From Stachybotrys elegans (Eukaryota; Ascomycota; Sordariomycetes; Hypocreales; Stachybotryaceae): DNA of 64,000 bases. A program made the position numbers and the translations under genes. The stretch's first letter is position 1; each line of letters starts with the position of its first letter. The notes under the pieces are model-generated. The model was given only the letters and a program-made list of their open reading frames with translations. It ran no database searches and was not told where the DNA came from. Of the stretch, positions 35,401-47,236 are shown piece after piece. The stretch spans positions 1,178,001-1,242,000 of the forward strand of contig JAGPNK010000007.1 in the NCBI GenBank assembly GCA_020746835.1, read 5' to 3'.

Positions 35401-36928
35401 GAAGACTCGTTATTAAACTTGTGCACGAACGGGGCAGTGACCAGGAGAGACACCTCGGCGGTAAACAGGTTCGAGGGTCACGACGGGCGCAGGTGGAGGA
35501 GGAAGCGGTGGTGGCGAGACTGATTAGGTAGATTGGTGTTTGCCGGAGAGGCCCAGCGATCTTGGCAGTTGGGAGGACGTTGGGAGCCGCGGGATGTCTT
35601 AGGAGGGGAAGGGGTTCGAGGCGAGAGGCAGAGGGGACGGCGTTCGACGGAGGAGGGTGTATCGTGAGGTCGTTTTTATCGTCGAGTAGATTCGGAGCAG
35701 GTGGAAGAGGGGTGCGTTCGAGAGGATGAAGGCGATGGAGTATGGTCAAGGCGTTCGTGTTCGTGGAGGATAGGTAGGTTGGTTGTCGTTGGTGGATCAA
35801 AGATGGAAAAGAATCTGCAGTGTGGTAGGTCCAAGTATGGTAAGGGTAAAGGTGAGACAAGAAGATGGATAGGCGGCAGGTGAGCGCGAGAGGACTTGGT
35901 ACTTTTCTTCAAACCCACCTGGCAGTGGCCCAGGCTCAGGTGCAATCCGAAGCGCCGTTCCCAAAGTACTCCATACCTGCAAAGGGGCGTGCCTCAGAGG
36001 TGCTACCGTATGCCGTAGGATGTAACTTAGTACTAATAGTGCCTCTTCTAATAGTGTCGGGTGGGCTGGAGTCGTTTGGTTGGCTACTGATGTCCTTAGT
36101 AGGTACTAAGGACATCAGTAGCGAGTGTACCTGGTACCTTGGTCCATGCAGTTCAAGAGGCCGCAACCTGCCCTGCCCTGATAGCCTCACTGACGCGACT
36201 TAGCAGTTTTCTAGAATGCCCCACGTTTTAGGCCTTACCGCTGGGCTGTGTTGTCGGATGATATCAGGGACTACTACCTACCAGGTAGGGTTCTGTTATT
36301 CAACCCTACGTAATTTCTGAAACGTACATGCAATGTAAATCACAGCTACACTACATGGTGCAGCAATCAGGCTCTCATGCCAAGTAAGACAGGGGAGTTG
36401 GTGAATGGATGTGACTTATGTGCGCAGATGCTAGACGACTCATCCCTTGGGCCATCAAAGGGTGAGTAGAGCTGCAAAATAGAGGGGCGACCAGGGGCAA
36501 CAAAGCCGACGGATTCAGCGATGCTTGCACCCGACTGTGACGATTTGGGCATCGTAAGGTAGGTCCAACGGTAAATAACCACTGGGATTCTTCGCGCGAA
36601 AGGTCAATGTCAGTGTGCCATTCGAGGAATTCAAGCGCTCCAAGCATGCATTTGACTTGTATCAATTTACTTGTGCATTCTTGCCCATCGTAGACAATTC
36701 TATCCTGGTTCTCCTTACCTGTCTTGCCTGTGTAGGTACATATGAAGAAGTACTGAGGTACATGCAGCATCTGAGACCTCCCACTTGTTATCGCCCCTCA
36801 ATGAGCTTATCGATACTGAACCAAGAAAAAAAAAACCATCCGGCCGACAATCAACATTTGCACTGCGAAGTTGAGCGCAGATTCAGGTGATCCGCCATAC
36901 CATTGTCGCAACACACAATCGAGTCAAG
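35401..36928. other. divergent promoter region eIF4E-like/LOC1
   Basis: This 1.5-kb region has no supported gene. It includes the long upstream region of the eIF4E-like gene, the perfect palindrome at 36083-36122, a TACCTACCAGGTAGG stretch near 36275, and an A10 run at 36827-36836 shortly before LOC1. Confidence 0.55.
36083..36122. repeat. perfect inverted repeat, 19-bp arms, 2-bp spacer
   Basis: GCTACTGATGTCCTTAGTA (36083-36101) is followed by GG and then its exact reverse complement (36104-36122). It is AT-leaning, intergenic, and contains the TAGTAGGTACTA core that also occurs in fragments elsewhere in the window. Confidence 0.9.
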
Positions 36929-37563
36929 ATGGCGCCTACCAGGACGCGCACGGTCAAGAACAAGCATGCCGCCTCCAAATCAAGCACAGGCACCGGTAAA
37001 GGCGCAAAGAGATCCGATACCGATGGCGTGTCGAAGTCGCGAAAGCCAAAGGGCCCTTCGCAGGCGCAGCAGCTCAAAGAAAAGAACCGCGCAGCCCTGC
37101 TAAAAAAGCCCAAGAAGAAGACATATACTGAAGAAGAGCTTGGAATTCCCAAACTCAACACGGTCACCCCCGTGGGCGTCATTAAGCCTCCAGGCAAGAA
37201 GAAGGGCAAGGTCTTCGTGGACGACAGGGTATGTGGCGAAACGACATGGACACGGAAGGAGGCCAGGCTAATGCGTGAAAACAGGAAAGCATGAACACCA
37301 TCCTATCCATGGTCCAGGCTGAGATGGATGGCCACATCGAGTCGAAAATGATCAAGGCCCGGCAAATGGAAGAGATTCGCGAGGCCAGGAAGGTCGAGGC
37401 CGAGAAGAAGGAGGCAGAGAAGAAGGCCAAGCTCGAAGACACCAAGGAGTCCCTAAGAAAGAAGAGGAAGCGCAAGTCAGCCGGAGACGAGGACAGTTTG
37501 AAGGAGGTGACCTCAACGGGGACAAAGGCTGCGAAGCCGAAAAAGAGAGTCTCGTTTGCTTAG
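36929..37563 (+). CDS. LOC1: 60S assembly/export protein Loc1
   Basis: This is a nucleolar basic protein needed for 60S ribosomal subunit assembly, and in yeast also for ASH1 mRNA localisation. Exons 36929-37228 and 37285-37563 give 192 aa (yeast Loc1 is about 204). The 56-bp intron has a GTATGT donor, a CTAAT branch and CAG. The intron frame is open, but its removal gives [20 protein letters not shown], the family signature. The rest is Lys-rich: [20 protein letters not shown] and [21 protein letters not shown] long charged coiled-coil helix ([20 protein letters not shown]) and KKRKRKSAG near the end look like nuclear targeting. It is convergent with the alpha/beta hydrolase, with about 240 bp between the stops. 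Confidence 0.92.
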
Positions 37564-37805
37564 CGGTGCTGTGTTTACTCAATGGTAGCATTGGTTGGCG
37601 CTCGGAGTCGGTCAATTGTGGGAGCTTTCTACTTTACTACATGGCAGAAGCAACAAAAAATTGGTGCAGCACGGGCGAGATAGACTGTCTATATCACGAA
37701 ACATCCTCGTATCCAATCTATCTGTCTATGCCCTAATAGTCTAATATCCCGAAGCGAAGTGTTGCTTGCCCTTGAAAAGCCTTTGTATGGCCGTCACTCC
37801 CCTCT

Positions 37806-39424
37806 TCAAGCCTCATCAAGCTCCATCTTACGCCTCATGGCATCAAAGTAAGAGCCTCGACTGGGCTTAGCGGTCGTTACTGGATCCAATGTAGGAACAA
37901 CGCTGTCCAGATCGACCTGCGACGCAAAATAGTTGAAGAAGTTGAAAATCTACGAATCAGTCAGCTTCGTCGTTGAGTCTTCCTGGACTATATTTGGCAC
38001 GTACCGGACGAGAATGCCATCGGCTACCACCCGTCTCGAACCAGCAGAGATGTCCACCCAAGGAGGTTGTGATGAGAACTGTGTTGGGATTCTGGCGAAA
38101 TTCATGATAGGGAACCGCTTCGTTCACGGCAATCTGCAAACCGTCAGCCTGAATGTCGCGGCGGAGGTTTAGAAGCACGAACAGGGTCATCAGTGGCGTG
38201 CAGAGCCACAAAAGGAATGCGAATTGCCATGACAGAATCGGATGAGGATGCATCACGATAGTATGCGTCCTCTGTGGGATATCCCCAGGATGGGCATCTG
38301 TGGTCGACATTAGTGACATTTCCCAAGTGAGATGTGTGTATTGCACACTCACTGGACCAAGCGGTCAAACTCGTGCAAGTATGTGGCCTTCTCAATAGCG
38401 TCGAGATCAAGCTTCGACCACATTTGCAACTCCTTCTTGTGCTCCCGAGCCAGCTCCTTCAGCGCATCTAATCTATGATTAGCAACAGTCAAATTTCGTG
38501 AAAATGAGATACTGACGGCCCATAACACGGAGGTAGACCTCTCGGCCGATGAAGCTTTTCTGCAGCATTTTGTTGGACACGTCGAGGTTGAACGGATTCG
38601 AGCAAATGATTGCAGCCTTAAGCTGGCAGTTGGACCCCTCCTCGCCGCAGTACTGGTAAAGGAATTGGTAGTTAGTCTCCTCATTGCACCTGGGTACGGA
38701 GGCGGGCAGGGTTTTCGGGTCATACGTTGGTGAGAATGTTGGCTCCAAGAGAGAATCCTAGACCAAATAGAGGCCGGTTGGGATAGGTTTCCCGTAGCCA
38801 TTTGACGATCTAAATTCCAATATTCAGAATCGCCTCACAGATAGGTGTCGTTTGGATCAAGACTTAAAAGCCTACCTGGCGATAATCCCAAGTTGCTCGG
38901 GCATTGTACAGAATGCCGCTGGTGATTTTGGTCCTGGCGCAACCACGGGAGTTGACAACGCAGATCTCCCAGTTTCCCGCCTTGATAAGCGGCTCGATAG
39001 CATGTCTGAGATAAACCTCGTGTGAGCCACCAGACAGGCCATGCATGATGACCAGCATGGGCCGGCTATCGCTAGATCCGAAAGCAGCCTCTTCTTCGTC
39101 GGTGTAGTACACTGTCCGCCGACCAAGGTCGGGATGAGTCTCGTCATGGGGCTCAACCACAAAGTCGACTGAGAAAGTGCCCTTGTACTCCTTGTGTTCG
39201 GACTGGAAGAGCTTTCGGCGGTAGTAGACCTTTGGTCCTTCTGGTTTCGTAGCTGTCCACATGGTCTGAAGGTGGCCATTAAAGAGCAGCGGGTTCAGCT
39301 GGCATGGCGGCGTTGTCTGCTCACAGATCCTGAGCAGATCGGTCTCCTGGCCATCTTTCTGCTTGATTGGCCTCGGGGCCTCGTTGTGGGTGAAGTTAAG
39401 CTTGGCGAAGCCCAACCACTCCAT
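37806..39424 (-). CDS. alpha/beta hydrolase, EHT1/EEB1 (ABHD1/3) type
   Basis: This is probably a medium-chain fatty-acid ester synthase/esterase or related lipid hydrolase (family knowledge). Seven exons, 38876-39424, 38726-38809, 38517-38652, 38353-38467, 38183-38297, 38005-38133 and 37806-37949, give 423 aa, similar to yeast Eht1 (about 451). The start region has LNPLLFNGHLQTMW, the family hallmark. The oxyanion-hole segment is LVIMHGLSGGSHEVYLRHAI. The nucleophile elbow GLGFSLGANILTN places Ser203 in GFSLG. The acid is in FVALHATDDPIAVNE and the His is in SLGGHLCWFE. All six introns are 49-73 bp with recognisable branch sites. The third exon join (VMG/HALKELAREH) is the least constrained. 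No signal peptide is evident. Confidence 0.94.
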
Positions 39425-41831
39425 GATGTGATTTCCAGAGAGATCGATTCAGGTAGACAAAACGGACACGGTCTGACGGGGTCACAGAGGATGTCTTGGG
39501 AATGTGGGTGTCACAGGAAATTTATGTCAATGTCAAATTGTATGAGACGGGGCTGTTTATCAACCAGAATTTCGCCTTCACTACCACCTTTCTACTGGTA
39601 GGTACCACCTACTAACCCTCATACAGGTATGTAGCGCAGCATGCCCAGAGGACAGAAATACCAATGCACGGGTACTAACCTGGATAACCTGCCCGAGGCA
39701 CGGAAAAGCATGCGACCTGGGTGCAAGTATGTACTGCGCCCCTTTTTTGCGTCGAACTAGCTGGTATTGCCCAGCAATGTGCAACTCTCTCACGGCGGAG
39801 AGGCAAGATGTGATGGGAATTATTATGGGCGGCCAGTCAAGCCGCTCCCGAAGATGCCTCGGTTCGGCCATGTATTCCATTTTCAGTCTAGGGAGATTCT
39901 GGTGCCTGGGCTTTCATCGGATTCGGCCGACTGAACGGCCGTACAATGGTGCTACGCTCTTTAATCGCCACCCATGCCTCAGCACTGAGTTGGGACAAAA
40001 AAGAACTGCGGGAGGCCTTGGGTTATTTCCATATTTACCTACATACCTACTAGCTGGTGTCATAATCAAGGCACCCAAGTACAGCAGGTGCATACCCACC
40101 AGGTAAGTAGGTAAGTAGAGTTTGCCTAATGTAAGTAGAGGTAAGTAGCAATTAGATGCCCTGGTATCGCCCCCTTAAAATGGTGCATCAGGCACCAAAA
40201 CTTCAGGTGCCACCAGAAGCAGGTTTGGATATGGCACGTGACTAAAGTTCCGTTCCAAAGTCCCCGCCAGTGAGCTCGCACAAAGAGCTTCTTCAAAGGA
40301 GCTTCTCAATCATCAAGACCCGCGACCAACTCGGACCTCCCGGGCAATTTGCGCTCCAACCGCTCAGGCCACTCTGAGAGAGGACTCGAAATCATGTTCT
40401 CAACAGCACTAACCTTGCGTACCTACGCCACCAGGTCGGGCAGCCCGCGGTAGTTACTCAACCTCCACCGCCTTGATATTTAGCTTGTACACCTGACCTC
40501 GATCTCTCCCCTCGAACCGCGGCTTCCTTGGCCTGGGCGAATCATGATACATGGACGATACTGCTTGGGCCTCGTCTAACTAATGGGCGGCGAATGGCTA
40601 CGATATTTCATGGGCATGCTCGGCGATGATGCCTTGTCGGCTGGCAAGTAGTCCTTGGAGCAGTCAACTACTACTCGCGGTCTGCACCACGCTCCCGACC
40701 TTTATGTGCTACAGTCCCAGTTCTTGGGCCGTATGGAGCGGTTCTTTGCCTTGTCTTGATGGTTGCTGGATCTGTGTTGTTTGACACTGCCGGTTAATCC
40801 GTCATGGTCCAGCCAAACACTCCCCCATGCCGTGCATCAAAGCACTTCCTACTGCAGCGGGAAAACGCCTCTTGTCTTCCAGGCAGCACATGCTTAGGCG
40901 ATGTACCATACCGTGCTGTGATACAGGCTAGGAGCACAGCCACAGGCATGTACTCGCCCGACAAAGAGTCTGCCATATCATAGTGTTACGGAACGACATG
41001 GTCCATCGGCGGCAGGTTCCAGGAGGCTCGGAATTTGGAGCTGCAGCTCTGCGGCCCCATACAGACTGATGCCGCTTGCATTGGCGGCGCTTGGCACCTG
41101 ACAGCGTACTGTGTGCTGTCATGGCATGCGCCTTCGAGAGCATCGAAATGCTTAATGGCAGGTCCACGGAATGCTATGTGATGGATGGGAGCAACTCGTA
41201 ATTGGTCCATGAGGATCCGTATATAGTGCCCACACTCTTTTGAGTCTGAGACCATGGCCGGCTGGCTTTATTCAGGTGGGATCTCAGAATCCCGAACCAC
41301 ATAAGGGCAGACGATTGCCTTTAGGTGCTTCAGAATCTCGCCAACGCTATCGAATGGCAAATGAGAAACAAGGCGAGACGACATGCGAGTGCATATGCAG
41401 CGTCCTCTACCCGACTATGGGATTGCAGAATTGGTCACCAGCTTTTTGCGCTCGCATAGGTGAGTGAACAGGCGGTCTTGCGAGGCCCGCATAACGAAGC
41501 AGCACACAATTACTCGTGCTCCATCAACGATCGAGTCGAGCTCTTTGTCTTTGTCTTTTTGCTTCGCATCTCTATTCTTCCCATGGCATTCCTTTTTCTA
41601 TGCCTTTTTATTTTTTGTTATTCTTTTTTATTTTACTTTTGCTCTCGATCACACGCTCGATAGGACTCGCAGAGCCTATGAGGTTCTGGCTGCGAGGGTG
41701 GTGTTACGCATCAGCACACCCTGTCGCCTCGGCTAAGGTACGGCGATTTAAGCTCCCAGCACTAAAAACTCATTCCGGCGCCCGCTATGAGGTGTTCACC
41801 ATAGCCTCCTCGTCACCCTGGACATACTGCC
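39425..41831. other. 2.4-kb divergent intergenic region (hydrolase/CTK1)
   Basis: There is no supported gene. It contains TAGGTACC-type motifs (39598-39614, 40036-40052), the GTAAGTAG repeats at 40103-40148, a GGCACC/GGTGCC hairpin near 40190-40212, and a T-rich stretch (about 41540-41650) likely to be in the CTK1 promoter or leader. Confidence 0.5.
40103..40148 (+). repeat. four copies of GTAAGTAG
   Basis: Copies start at 40103, 40111, 40131 and 40141; the first two are directly abutting. The word overlaps the TAGGTA intergenic motif and also resembles fungal 5' splice sites, but no exon context is present. Confidence 0.8.
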
Positions 41832-44800
41832 ATGAATGACGCTGGAGGAAGTAATGACAAGAGAGAACGGGTTCGAAGCGGCAGAGGAATGACATCCTCC
41901 GATAGGGCAGCGTCCCCTCCCCGTGGTTCCCGTCAAAATCCTCAAAATAGGTCCCGCCATCGCCCTTCCACCAAGCCCGACTCGACTTCCCATCATCGAT
42001 CCTCAGATCGCGGGAGAGACCGTCGCGACCGCCCTTCACAAGATTCCACGCGTCCGCCGCTCGATGCAGACGATCTAATACCGCGCTATCGTGCCTCCAA
42101 AGGCCGTCACCTCGACCCAGACGACAAGCCTCCTCGCAGCCCAAGTCGTAGCCGCCCCGACCCTGACCTCCCCTCGTCGGCCAAGCGATACAGAACCCGC
42201 AGCCCTTCTCCTGTTGGCCCCGACAGAAAGAAATCGAGAAAGGATCGCAGCCCATCGCGGAGAGAACACGGCCGCAGGGTAGACTCGAGGTCCGCGAAAC
42301 GTCGACGCCACTCATCGCACGACAGAAGAAAAGCTTCGCCTCATCGCCATTCACGGTCACGTCGCTCGCCATTACCTGCTGTGGATGACTGGCAACGGTC
42401 AGCTCCAAGATCCCCGCCTTCATTTCGATCACCACGAGACCAGGATTCTGGCCCGCGTCGGGATTCCCTAGACTATCGCCATCCCATTGGAGACGAGCCC
42501 CATCATCCCTCGAGGAGTCGGTCGCCAGCTTCAGACAGCTGGCATATGCCATCTCGTCGTGCCCCTGCTGCGGCATCTCGCCCCCGTGAGGAGAATTCCC
42601 ACTCGTCATCAAATTCGGCGACGGGTGACTGGTCAAGACCTGATCAAGACCATCACTCGTCTCATCGCCACCAATCGGCCAGGTCTCCCAGGGTGCACCG
42701 CGACCGAGGCAGGCCAGAGGAGGTAGTGGAGCCACGCCATTCATCACGCACCGATCTAGAAGAAGACATGTCAGCCCGAGGTGCCTATCGTTCGAGTTAC
42801 GCCGACGCCACGTATTCTCATAGGCCTCAGCATGGTAACGACTCGCGTGGCTATTCACAGTCGCCACAACCTGGCGGTTCATACCAAAACTCTCCATCCC
42901 AATCCCCTTATGGAGCAGGACGCGGCCCCCGGAACGGACCGCAGTACTCTCCTCACCAGTAAGTTATACATATCGTTATTCCGAGCATCACCATCTGACA
43001 TGCTCTCCAGACAATATCCCCCACAATATCACCCCGGAGCAGGGAGTTACGGGCCACCCGGCGGACCCTCCAATGGCCCTCCAACCCATGAATCCTCTCG
43101 ATCGCCGACATACGGTGCTCCGTCAGGATCTGGACAATATTCAGAAGGGAGCTACCGGGGTAATCAACGAGGGGCCGGATTTAGAGCAGGATCTCGTGGA
43201 GGGCGTGGCTCCAACTTCAAGAACTCCCAGTGGACCTCCCGAGGCACAAATCACAACCAGCGTGGCCATGCCCAGGACGAAGGCAGCAACGGCCGACACG
43301 GCCATTCTGGTGTACCAGGGGAGGGCAATGGACGGCGCGACGAGGATATGGACATGGAAGGCCAGTCAAGCCAGCCAATGCCAGACTTGCATGCAGAAGA
43401 ATCCAGTCAGCAAGACAAGGAGAACAATTCGATGGCCCCTCCCAGCCGGGCGCCATCAGGCCCGGCGTCGCAATCCAATGCCTCCGGCAAGTTCAGTTTT
43501 GCCTTCAAATCTCTATCTAAGCCTCCAGCAGCTACACCAAAGCCCGAGATATCCCAGAAGTTCAATGCTGCGCCGCAAAGAAGGGATACCCATCAGAAGG
43601 AGAAACCCCAGAACGATACACAGAGTCACGAACCGCCCCGGAGCGCACCTCGCGAGCCTGCTTCCGCTCGTTTACGGCACGAGTCAAGACAGCCGCCAGA
43701 AGGCCCGAGATCTGGCCCAAGGATGCGCAGAGTAAAGAAGATCATGAAGAGACCGAAGCAACGCCCTACCCTGCCAGAAGATCTTATCGCTTCAGAGTCG
43801 GTGTTTTTCAGGAAGCCAGGAAATGAGTCCGTGGTTGGGTCAGGCACTTATGGTAAAGTGTTCAAGGGCCTGAATGTCTACACGAAGGGGTTGGTCGCTT
43901 TGAAGCGCATCCGCATGGAGGGGGAACGAGATGGCTTTCCGGTGACGGCAGTACGAGAGATCAAGCTGCTCCAGTCACTGAAGCACACAAACATCGTCAA
44001 TCTCCAAGAAGTCATGGTGGAGAAGAATGATTGCTTCATGGTATTTGAATACCTCTCTCATGATTTGACCGGCCTGCTTCACCATCCAACATTCAAGCTG
44101 AACTCGGCCCAGAGGAAGGATTTGTCCAAGCAACTGTTCGAGGGTCTCGATTATCTCCACGAAAGGGGAGTCCTGCATCGCGATATCAAGGCTGCCAACA
44201 TTCTGGTCAGCAATGAAGGTATTCTCAAGTTGGCCGACTTTGGTCTGGCGCGTTTCTATGCGAAACGGCATCAGTTGGACTACACAAACCGAGTCATCAC
44301 CATCTGGTACCGGTCGCCAGAGTTGCTTCTAGGGGAGACAAAGTACACAGCAGCCGTCGATGTGTGGAGTGCTGCCTGTGTGATGGTGGAAATATTTACC
44401 AAGGCTGCCATATTTGCGGGAGACGGGACCGAGCTCAGTCAGCTTGATAAGATCTACAATATCTTAGGCACGCCAAATCTTCAGGACTGGCCCGGTCTGG
44501 TGGACATGGCATGGTTTGAACTCCTCAGACCTACGGCGAAGAGGAAGAATGTCTTTGCAGAAAAGTACAAGGACAAGGTTACACCAGCGGCTTTTGAACT
44601 GTTGTCGGCCATGTTCCACTACGACCCCATCAAGCGACCTACAGCGGCGGAGGTCCTCCAGCACCCATACTTCACCGCAGAGGAGCCATTGCCAAAGCAA
44701 GCGATAGAGTAAGTCAAACAGTCGACGATAATGGCCATGGTGTGCTATTGCTGACATTTGATGCAGATTGAAGGAGGTCGACGGCGACTGGCATGAGTTC

Positions 44801-45004
44801 GAATCAAAGGCCCTTCGGAAGGAAAATGAGCGTCGAGACCGCGAGGCTCGGAAAGCAGCCAAGGATGTGTCTCGAGACAAGGATAAGAAGCGTCCAATAG
44901 GGAGCAACGACAACCAACGTGACAACAAACGGCTTCACGTGGACAACGAGACGGATATGGCGCAACCGAAAGGGGCTGAGGCAGCCACCATTGCATCAAA
45001 ATAG
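41832..45004 (+). CDS. CTK1: CTDK-I catalytic subunit (CDK12/13-type kinase)
   Basis: This cyclin-dependent kinase phosphorylates Ser2 of the RNA polymerase II CTD during elongation and so couples transcription to 3' processing. Exons are 41832-42958, 43011-44708 and 44767-45004, giving 1020 aa. About 640 N-terminal residues are disordered: an RS/RD-rich part (RSRHRPSTKPDSTSHHRSSD, RSRSPASDSW) and then Tyr/Gly/Gln-rich sequence. The kinase domain runs from about residue 650: VGSGTYGKV, VALKRIRMEGERDGFPVTAV, HRDIKAANIL (catalytic Asp767), DFGLARFY, and the activation segment TNRVITIWYRSPELLLG with its phospho-Thr position. A basic tail is carried on the last exon. Yeast Ctk1 is about 528 aa, so the N-terminal extension is large and resembles metazoan CDK12 in being RS-rich. 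Confidence 0.94.
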
Positions 45005-45748
45005 AAGGGCAGCTTGTTGACCAGCCAAGCTTTGGGGGTAATATGGATACCTTGGGATTTTTGTGGCTCGATTGCATTGCGGTGCACAACACCGAAGCCT
45101 AGGTTCTGTCGGGTCGAAGACATTTGGGCGGGGTGTGTGGGCGTTGGGGATGTTACACGGACAAAACTGGAGGGGTTTTTGTTTTTGCTCTCACCATATG
45201 AATACCAGACTGACGGTCTTATTTATTCCACCGGCCATTTCTACTCGTGGTATTATTGATAGGGGCGGGATAGAGAGAGCGAATACTAGGTGGGGGTGGC
45301 ACCAGAACGCGATTCTCATATACAACATGCCAAGTTTCAACATAATGATACTGGGGGATATTGAAGATCTATACAAACAAGGCGGCGGCAACATGGTTTT
45401 ATTGTTTTTGGATATGGTGATCAGAAACATGTTTTGTCCCATAATACGCACGATGCGGCAAATTGCCGAAAGAATCGGTGTTGCTAGCATAACCTTGTTC
45501 ATACCCATAGCAAATTATCTCTTGCCTTGCCAAGTAAAAGATTGCTCCAGAATGGTGATGCAGTGGCAATTGTGTTCCAGCAGTCACCCTATGGAAGGAA
45601 TCCATCCTTTTCATACTTACATCAAATATCGTCATTGTTGTCATCATCATCGTCATCATCAGCTGTGCGAAGCAGCTAGGTTCGGACAGCATCCAGGCCC
45701 GCCTAAAAGAGTTCTGTTGTTCCTCTTACGGCTTATCCTATGGTTCGT
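45005..45748. other. intergenic, convergent 3' regions
   Basis: This lies between the CTK1 stop and the stop of the serine-rich protein gene. A CATCATCGTCATCATC simple repeat occurs near 45641-45661. No gene is supported. Confidence 0.5.
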
Positions 45749-47236
45749 TCATTCGGATCTCGTGACACCTTTTCCTTTTACGTCTGTGCTTCTCAGCAGC
45801 TCGCGAAGCGTGCCCTCGGCCCTTGCCTGCGAGTTCGTCGTTGTGTTGGTCCTCCACGGCATCCAGGCGCTCAGAGACGCCAACAACCCGGGAGCGGCAG
45901 CCAGGCCACCCTCAGTGGAAACGGACTCCTTTTGTTCGTACGTTTTGTTTGTATAGACAGGAACTGGTCTTGTACCCTGATAGGTGTAATGCTCGTGGTG
46001 AGGCTCATCAGAGCCTGTACGGATCTCCAGCTGACTCGTTGAGGCCTGCGGCATAGCAGGCTCGCTGACCAGGCCAGGGTTCGAAGACCTCGGGTTCGAT
46101 TCATCTCCGTGACTCAATCCCTGCCTCTTCCCTTCGATTAGTGCTAATGAGGCCGACTTCTTGCCTGGGTTGGGTTTTCGCAAAGCATCAATTTCCGGTG
46201 AGTGCTCGTCATTGAAGGTGCTGTCGGTGGAGACAGTAGGCGACGATTCATCCGAGTGTTTTCTTGCAGCTCTACCACGCACTTCCTCTGCTATTTCTGC
46301 GGCAGACCTTTTGGCTGACCTCTCCTCGTCCGACGATCGGCTCGAGGACATGATAGTCTCCAGTGTACCCATAGCTCTGCTGCGTCGTCTTGCACCGTTC
46401 CGCCTCTTCTTCTGCCGCCTCATGACCCGCTCATCATCAGAAGAGATTGCTTGGAGGGTCGGGCCCGGCGCCTCGTGACTGGATGGGGATAAGAACGCGG
46501 TCCCCGATCCGTGGGGGGCGTAGTGTACTTCATATTGGTTACTCAGGGAGTAACGCGATCGCGCACATATCTCAGCAATGCGGTCCAGATCGGCACTGAT
46601 GTCATTTCCTGCGCCCTGGGCTTCCATGTTGGCCAGGAAGCTCTTGAACGTGAAGGCATCGACGGGAGGTAGCCGGGCCTGGTCCGGACCTACAGCCCCC
46701 GCAAACTTCTTTGCTCGGGATCGAGATATACCGCTCATGATACCATTCCCAGAGCTAGAGGCGCTCAGCTGGCTGGCGAACGGCAGGACCCGTGCTACAA
46801 CAGACGGAGACTGTGAAGAGGTCGAGCTGGAGAAGAGAGCGGTAGGTGCAAATATGCGGCCGCGATTGTTCCCGTCCTGGCGACTCGGTGCAGGTGAGTA
46901 ATAGCTTCGAACAATGACAGGTTCAGAGTAGGTGCTGCTCTGGGCACCTGTGGATTCGGCGTAGCGATGTCGGCTGGGGTAATTGTGGTTCAGTTCTCGC
47001 AGAGCAGAAGTTCGGTGCTCTACGGTGGTGTCGTCGACGGGGATGGCCCTGCCTTCTGCCGTAGACGATACAAGGCTTGTAGAGGATATGTTGGGCTGGA
47101 ATGGTCGTCGGAATGAGAAGGGAAAGGGATTGCGGGCAGACTCGACACTGGTGCGAGTCGACGATGATGCAGCGGTCGAATTGGACTGCACCAGTTCGGC
47201 CGGTGGCTGTGGAGGGGAGCTTCGGCTGGTCGACAT
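45749..47236 (-). CDS. uncharacterised serine-rich basic protein, 495 aa
   Basis: This is a single long exon. The start is the ATG giving MSTSRSSPPQPPAELVQSNS; only a non-ATG extension lies before it. Most of the protein is disordered (Ser/Pro/Arg/Asn-rich). The best-ordered part is VDAFTFKSFLANMEAQGAGN followed by DISADLDRIAEICARSRYSL and NQYEVHYAPHGSG. A basic cluster, RRQKKRRNGARRRSRA, looks like a nuclear localisation signal. The C-terminal part has an Ala/Leu-rich short helix (LAAAPGLLASLSAWMPW). It resembles conserved Sordariomycete proteins of unknown function; I do not recognise a named family. The length of the uninterrupted frame and the ordered core support a real gene. Confidence 0.85.
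   Translation of the reverse strand: MSTSRSSPPQPPAELVQSNSTAASSSTRTSVESARNPFPFSFRRPFQPNISSTSLVSSTAEGRAIPVDDTTVEHRTSALRELNHNYPSRHRYAESTGAQSSTYSEPVIVRSYYSPAPSRQDGNNRGRIFAPTALFSSSTSSQSPSVVARVLPFASQLSASSSGNGIMSGISRSRAKKFAGAVGPDQARLPPVDAFTFKSFLANMEAQGAGNDISADLDRIAEICARSRYSLSNQYEVHYAPHGSGTAFLSPSSHEAPGPTLQAISSDDERVMRRQKKRRNGARRRSRAMGTLETIMSSSRSSDEERSAKRSAAEIAEEVRGRAARKHSDESSPTVSTDSTFNDEHSPEIDALRKPNPGKKSASLALIEGKRQGLSHGDESNPRSSNPGLVSEPAMPQASTSQLEIRTGSDEPHHEHYTYQGTRPVPVYTNKTYEQKESVSTEGGLAAAPGLLASLSAWMPWRTNTTTNSQARAEGTLRELLRSTDVKGKGVTRSE

Noticed and set aside
36929..37294. LOC1 exon 1 read through without splicing
   Set aside because: It would end in [13 protein letters not shown] and lose the conserved C-terminal half. 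The 56-bp intron has full splice signals.
41785..42897. 370-codon frame on the - strand opposite CTK1 exon 1
   Set aside because: It is antisense to the RS-rich coding region. The kinase gene model explains this DNA, and the antisense product has no domain.
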